In this document: piece after piece, positions 62,108-64,000 of the stretch
How positions within the stretch are numbered: the first letter of the stretch is position 1
Layout: every line of letters starts with the position of its first letter
NCBI GenBank assembly: GCA_964415365.1
Contig: CAYPYW010000008.1
Location: forward strand, 1 to 64,000
Reading direction: 5' to 3'
DNA: 64,000 bases
From: Hydromicrobium sp964415365
GTDB lineage: Bacteria; Actinomycetota; Humimicrobiia; Humimicrobiales; Humimicrobiaceae
Notes under the pieces: model-generated
Told to the model about the DNA's origin: nothing
The model's database searches: none
What the model saw: the letters and a program-made list of their open reading frames with translations, nothing else
Translations under genes and position numbers: made by a program

Positions 62108-63004
62108 CTAAAAATTATTTTTTTGGATTTTAGCCTTCTTTTCATTTGCAGGTATTTCCAGATCAATGATCCTCTCATAGAAATCTCCCAGAAGATCAGG
62201 ATACTCAGGTGAGGTACAGCTGTTACATGGAGCCCCGCATCCAATAACCCAGTTGGTTCTGCCGTTCCACTGTCTTTTGGGACAATCGGCATAGGTTATG
62301 GGCCCCTTGCATCCCAACTCATAGAGGCATCCTTCATCTCCCAACTTCTTTGCAAATTTACCTTCGTCAAAATAGGCCCTGTTAGGGCAATTTTCGTGTA
62401 TTAGTTTTCCGTAATATGTTTTTGGCCTTTTGAAATCATCCAGCTGTACATTTTCCAGGCCTTTTGTGAGTACCTCTTCTATGGTACCGAATAACCAGTC
62501 GGGGTGGGGAGGACAGCCGGGTATATTTACAAGCGGTGTTTTAATATTGTTTGCCAAAAAGATATCTCCCACACTTCGTGCTCCGGTAGGGTTTGGATTT
62601 CCGGCAGCAATCCCACCAAATGCTGCACAGGTTCCCAGAGCAATCACCAGCATTGCATTAGGTGACAGTTTTGCCGTTTCTTCCAGTATGGTAAATTTCC
62701 TGCCGTCCTTTTCTCCTGTAATGCAATAGCTACCATCACTGTTAGTTGGAATAGCGCCGTCAATAATTAGAACATATCCCTTTTCCTTTGTTGCATTTTC
62801 AAGTATTTCCATAGCAAGATTTCCGCTTGCCGTCATAATAGTGGGATGAAAGATAAACTCGAGTTTAAAGCCGGGAATTATATCCTGGAGTAATATGTTC
62901 TTAATTGAGGGGTATTCGGAACAAAGTGTGGTTGTGACACAGCCAGTACAGTTTTGTCCCTGAATATTAATAACAGGTATGAGAGCACTTTTTTTAATAT
63001 CCAT
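62108..63004 (-). CDS. hyaA: NiFe hydrogenase small (FeS) subunit, no Tat signal
   Basis: 298 residues starting directly with the flavodoxin-like domain, so there is no Tat signal and the enzyme should be cytoplasmic. Proximal-cluster ligands are NCTGC (Cys19, Cys22), LGTCAAFGG and NIPGCPPHP. The distal cluster is His/Cys in IHENCPNR with GCLYELGCKGP; the medial cluster comes from DCPKRQW and the closely spaced Cys in GCGAPCNSC. After CTGC the residues are VT, where SE is usual. AAGGAGAC precedes the ATG. It is the first gene of the operon. Confidence 0.93.
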   Translation of the reverse strand: MDIKKSALIPVINIQGQNCTGCVTTTLCSEYPSIKNILLQDIIPGFKLEFIFHPTIMTASGNLAMEILENATKEKGYVLIIDGAIPTNSDGSYCITGEKDGRKFTILEETAKLSPNAMLVIALGTCAAFGGIAAGNPNPTGARSVGDIFLANNIKTPLVNIPGCPPHPDWLFGTIEEVLTKGLENVQLDDFKRPKTYYGKLIHENCPNRAYFDEGKFAKKLGDEGCLYELGCKGPITYADCPKRQWNGRTNWVIGCGAPCNSCTSPEYPDLLGDFYERIIDLEIPANEKKAKIQKNNF

Positions 63005-63033
63005 ATTGTCTCCTTCGAAAAATGATTTGTCTT

Positions 63034-63062
63034 ATTTTAAACAAAATAATACTTATTTTCAA
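63034..63062 (-). promoter_or_regulatory. Promoter of the hydrogenase-metVF operon
   Basis: On the minus strand TTGAAA (63057-63062), a 17-base spacer and TAAAAT (63034-63039). Transcription would start near 63027, leaving a leader of about 23 bases with an AAGGAG ribosome site. No other promoter-like site was noticed between the five genes. Confidence 0.6.
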
Positions 63063-63228
63063 TTAATTTGGCGTGTATTTGATGACATCTCAGGTTTTTT
63101 TATTTCGTTTTATTAAGAGAATATAATTTTTTTAATTTATTGATAAAATATAAGTTGTAGGATATTGGATTTTTTAAAGAAGAATAATCGGTAATTCATT
63201 TCAGAGTCTATAAAAATGGATTGCAAAG

Positions 63229-63702
63229 ATGGTAAGAGTTATAATGAGCTCAAGAAGATCAGGTAAAAAATATAAAATAATCGATCACCCCTCTGATATT
63301 GGTATAGAGTTTTATGGAAATACACTGGAGGAACTGTTCGAGAGTGCAGCAGAAGGCATGTTTTCCATTATATGTGATTTAGGATTTGTGAAGCCTCTGG
63401 AAAGGAGAAATATTAGAATAACCAGTGAGAATACCAATTATGAGGATTTGCTAATATCTTGGCTGGAGAGGTTGCTTTACTGGTATGAAGTTGAAAATAT
63501 TTTATTTTCGAAATTCAAAGTGGATAAGATTCATAAGAAGAATCATGCCCTTGTACTGGATGCTGATATTTCCGGGGAAAAGATAAATCTGGATAAACAT
63601 GAGATAAAGGTAGCTATTAAGGCACCGACTTATCACATGCTTGAAATAAAGAAAGATTGCAGAGGTTATAATTGGAGCGGCAGAGTTATTTTTGATATCT
63701 GA
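63229..63702 (+). CDS. Archease
   Basis: 157 residues. The archease pattern is clear: KIIDHPSDIGIEFYGNTLEELFESAAEGMFSII split across the first 45 residues (metal Asp in HPSDIG), LLISWLERLLYWYEVE, and the final IKAPTYHMLEIKK. It activates the RNA ligase RtcB by promoting its guanylylation. The start is ATG 63229 or ATG 63244; neither has a good ribosome site. rtcB follows after 15 bases. Confidence 0.94.
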   Translation: MVRVIMSSRRSGKKYKIIDHPSDIGIEFYGNTLEELFESAAEGMFSIICDLGFVKPLERRNIRITSENTNYEDLLISWLERLLYWYEVENILFSKFKVDKIHKKNHALVLDADISGEKINLDKHEIKVAIKAPTYHMLEIKKDCRGYNWSGRVIFDI

Positions 63703-63717
63703 TGAGGAAGGGGATTT

Positions 63718-64000
63718 ATTATAACAGGTTATGAGATTAAAAAAATAAGTGATTATAAGTGGGAAGTAGAGAAAGATGAAAAGTACGGCATGAGAGTTCC
63801 GGGAATAATTTTTGCCGACAGGGAATTGCTGGATCATGCAGTAGGTGAAAAGACTTTAAACCAGGTAGTAAACGTTGCCACTCTTCCCGGAATCCTTAAA
63901 GCCTCTTATGCCATGCCTGATATACATTATGGATATGGATTTCCTATCGGGGGAGTAGCTGCTTTTGATGAGGAAAAAGGAGTTATTTCACCCGGAGGTG
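63718..64000 (+). CDS. rtcB: RtcB RNA ligase, N-terminal part (cut by window edge)
   Basis: The open frame reads GYEIKKISDYKWEV, GMRVPGIIFAD, then ASYAMPDIHYGYGFPIGGVAAF with the conserved D-x-H metal motif, as in RtcB 3'-phosphate RNA ligases. The frame opens after TGA 63703-63705 and contains no ATG, GTG or TTG before residue 25. With GAGGAAGGGG at 63704-63713, the start is probably ATT 63718 or ATA 63721, a rare initiation codon. It seals 2',3'-cyclic phosphate and 5'-OH RNA ends with archease as cofactor. Confidence 0.9.
   Translation, partial: MITGYEIKKISDYKWEVEKDEKYGMRVPGIIFADRELLDHAVGEKTLNQVVNVATLPGILKASYAMPDIHYGYGFPIGGVAAFDEEKGVISPGG

Noticed and set aside
62108..63004. O2-tolerant (six-Cys proximal cluster) membrane-bound hydrogenase
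   Set aside because: The proximal motif is CTGC, not CTCC-like, there is no Tat signal, and no cytochrome b gene is nearby.

Overview
The window is low-GC, gene-dense bacterial DNA. Several gene orders are characteristic of Actinobacteriota: glmU-prs-rplY-pth-mfd-(parvulin)-mazG, an ftsB/DivIC-like gene followed by ppx/gppA, and trxB followed by a CwlM-like amidase homologue. Promoters placed so that transcripts would be leaderless or nearly so, and frequent GTG/TTG starts, fit this. The low GC, many lipoproteins, a metF/metV pair, a CooC-type ATPase, NfnAB and a cytoplasmic NiFe hydrogenase suggest an anaerobic, H2-metabolising, possibly Wood-Ljungdahl lineage in or near deep-branching Actinobacteriota (for example the OPB41/Humimicrobiia/Hakubella type). 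That placement is inference, not proof. No rRNA, CRISPR array, insertion sequence or phage gene was seen. LAYOUT: 1-3420 is a leftward YbhFSR-like ABC exporter operon with two separate ATPases and two permeases, the last cut by the window edge. 3468-9551 holds an orphan ribbon-helix-helix protein, thioredoxin reductase, a CwlM-like pseudo-amidase, a histone-deacetylase-fold amidohydrolase and two lipoproteins. 9626-17613 holds grpE, lemA and a TPM protein, then cooC, nfnA and nfnB, then a DUF4349 lipoprotein, a YtxH protein and nadE. 17713-25629 holds an amino-acid permease, a leftward P3A-type H+-ATPase with a small unknown gene, and a leftward MacAB-like tripartite exporter. 25875-30392 holds enolase, cobT, a cation/proton antiporter and a CBS protein, followed by an SDR gene. 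31531-38926 is a corrinoid uptake and nucleotide-loop assembly operon (btuF, cobU, cobS, btuC, btuD, cobQ, cobO) behind a cobalamin riboswitch with an intrinsic terminator. 39028-50994 is housekeeping: small Cys-rich proteins, ogt, glmU, prs, rplY, pth, mfd, parvulin, mazG and pyk. 51039-53053 is a leftward Ktr/Trk potassium system. 53317-54727 is ftsB-like and ppx. 54755-54842 is tRNA-Leu(UAA), directly abutted by a truncated mntP remnant and then a PIN toxin-antitoxin pair that runs into a 100-N scaffold gap (55811-55910). Beyond the gap lie a tandem-HD (HD-GYP) protein, a small unknown and a PEBP protein. 58359-63062 is a leftward operon: NiFe hydrogenase small and large subunits, metV, metF and a hydrogenase maturation protease. 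The window closes with archease and the start of rtcB. HOW THE GENES WORK TOGETHER: the corrinoid operon plus cobT could supply cobalamin to methyl-branch enzymes. MetV/MetF perform the methylene-THF reduction that feeds that branch. The co-transcribed hydrogenase could supply H2-derived electrons to MetVF. NfnAB could balance NADH, NADPH and ferredoxin, and CooC would mature a Ni enzyme encoded elsewhere. The most notable candidate for an undescribed system is this compact hydrogenase-MetVF unit, which contains no Hdr, RnfC or MvhD partner.
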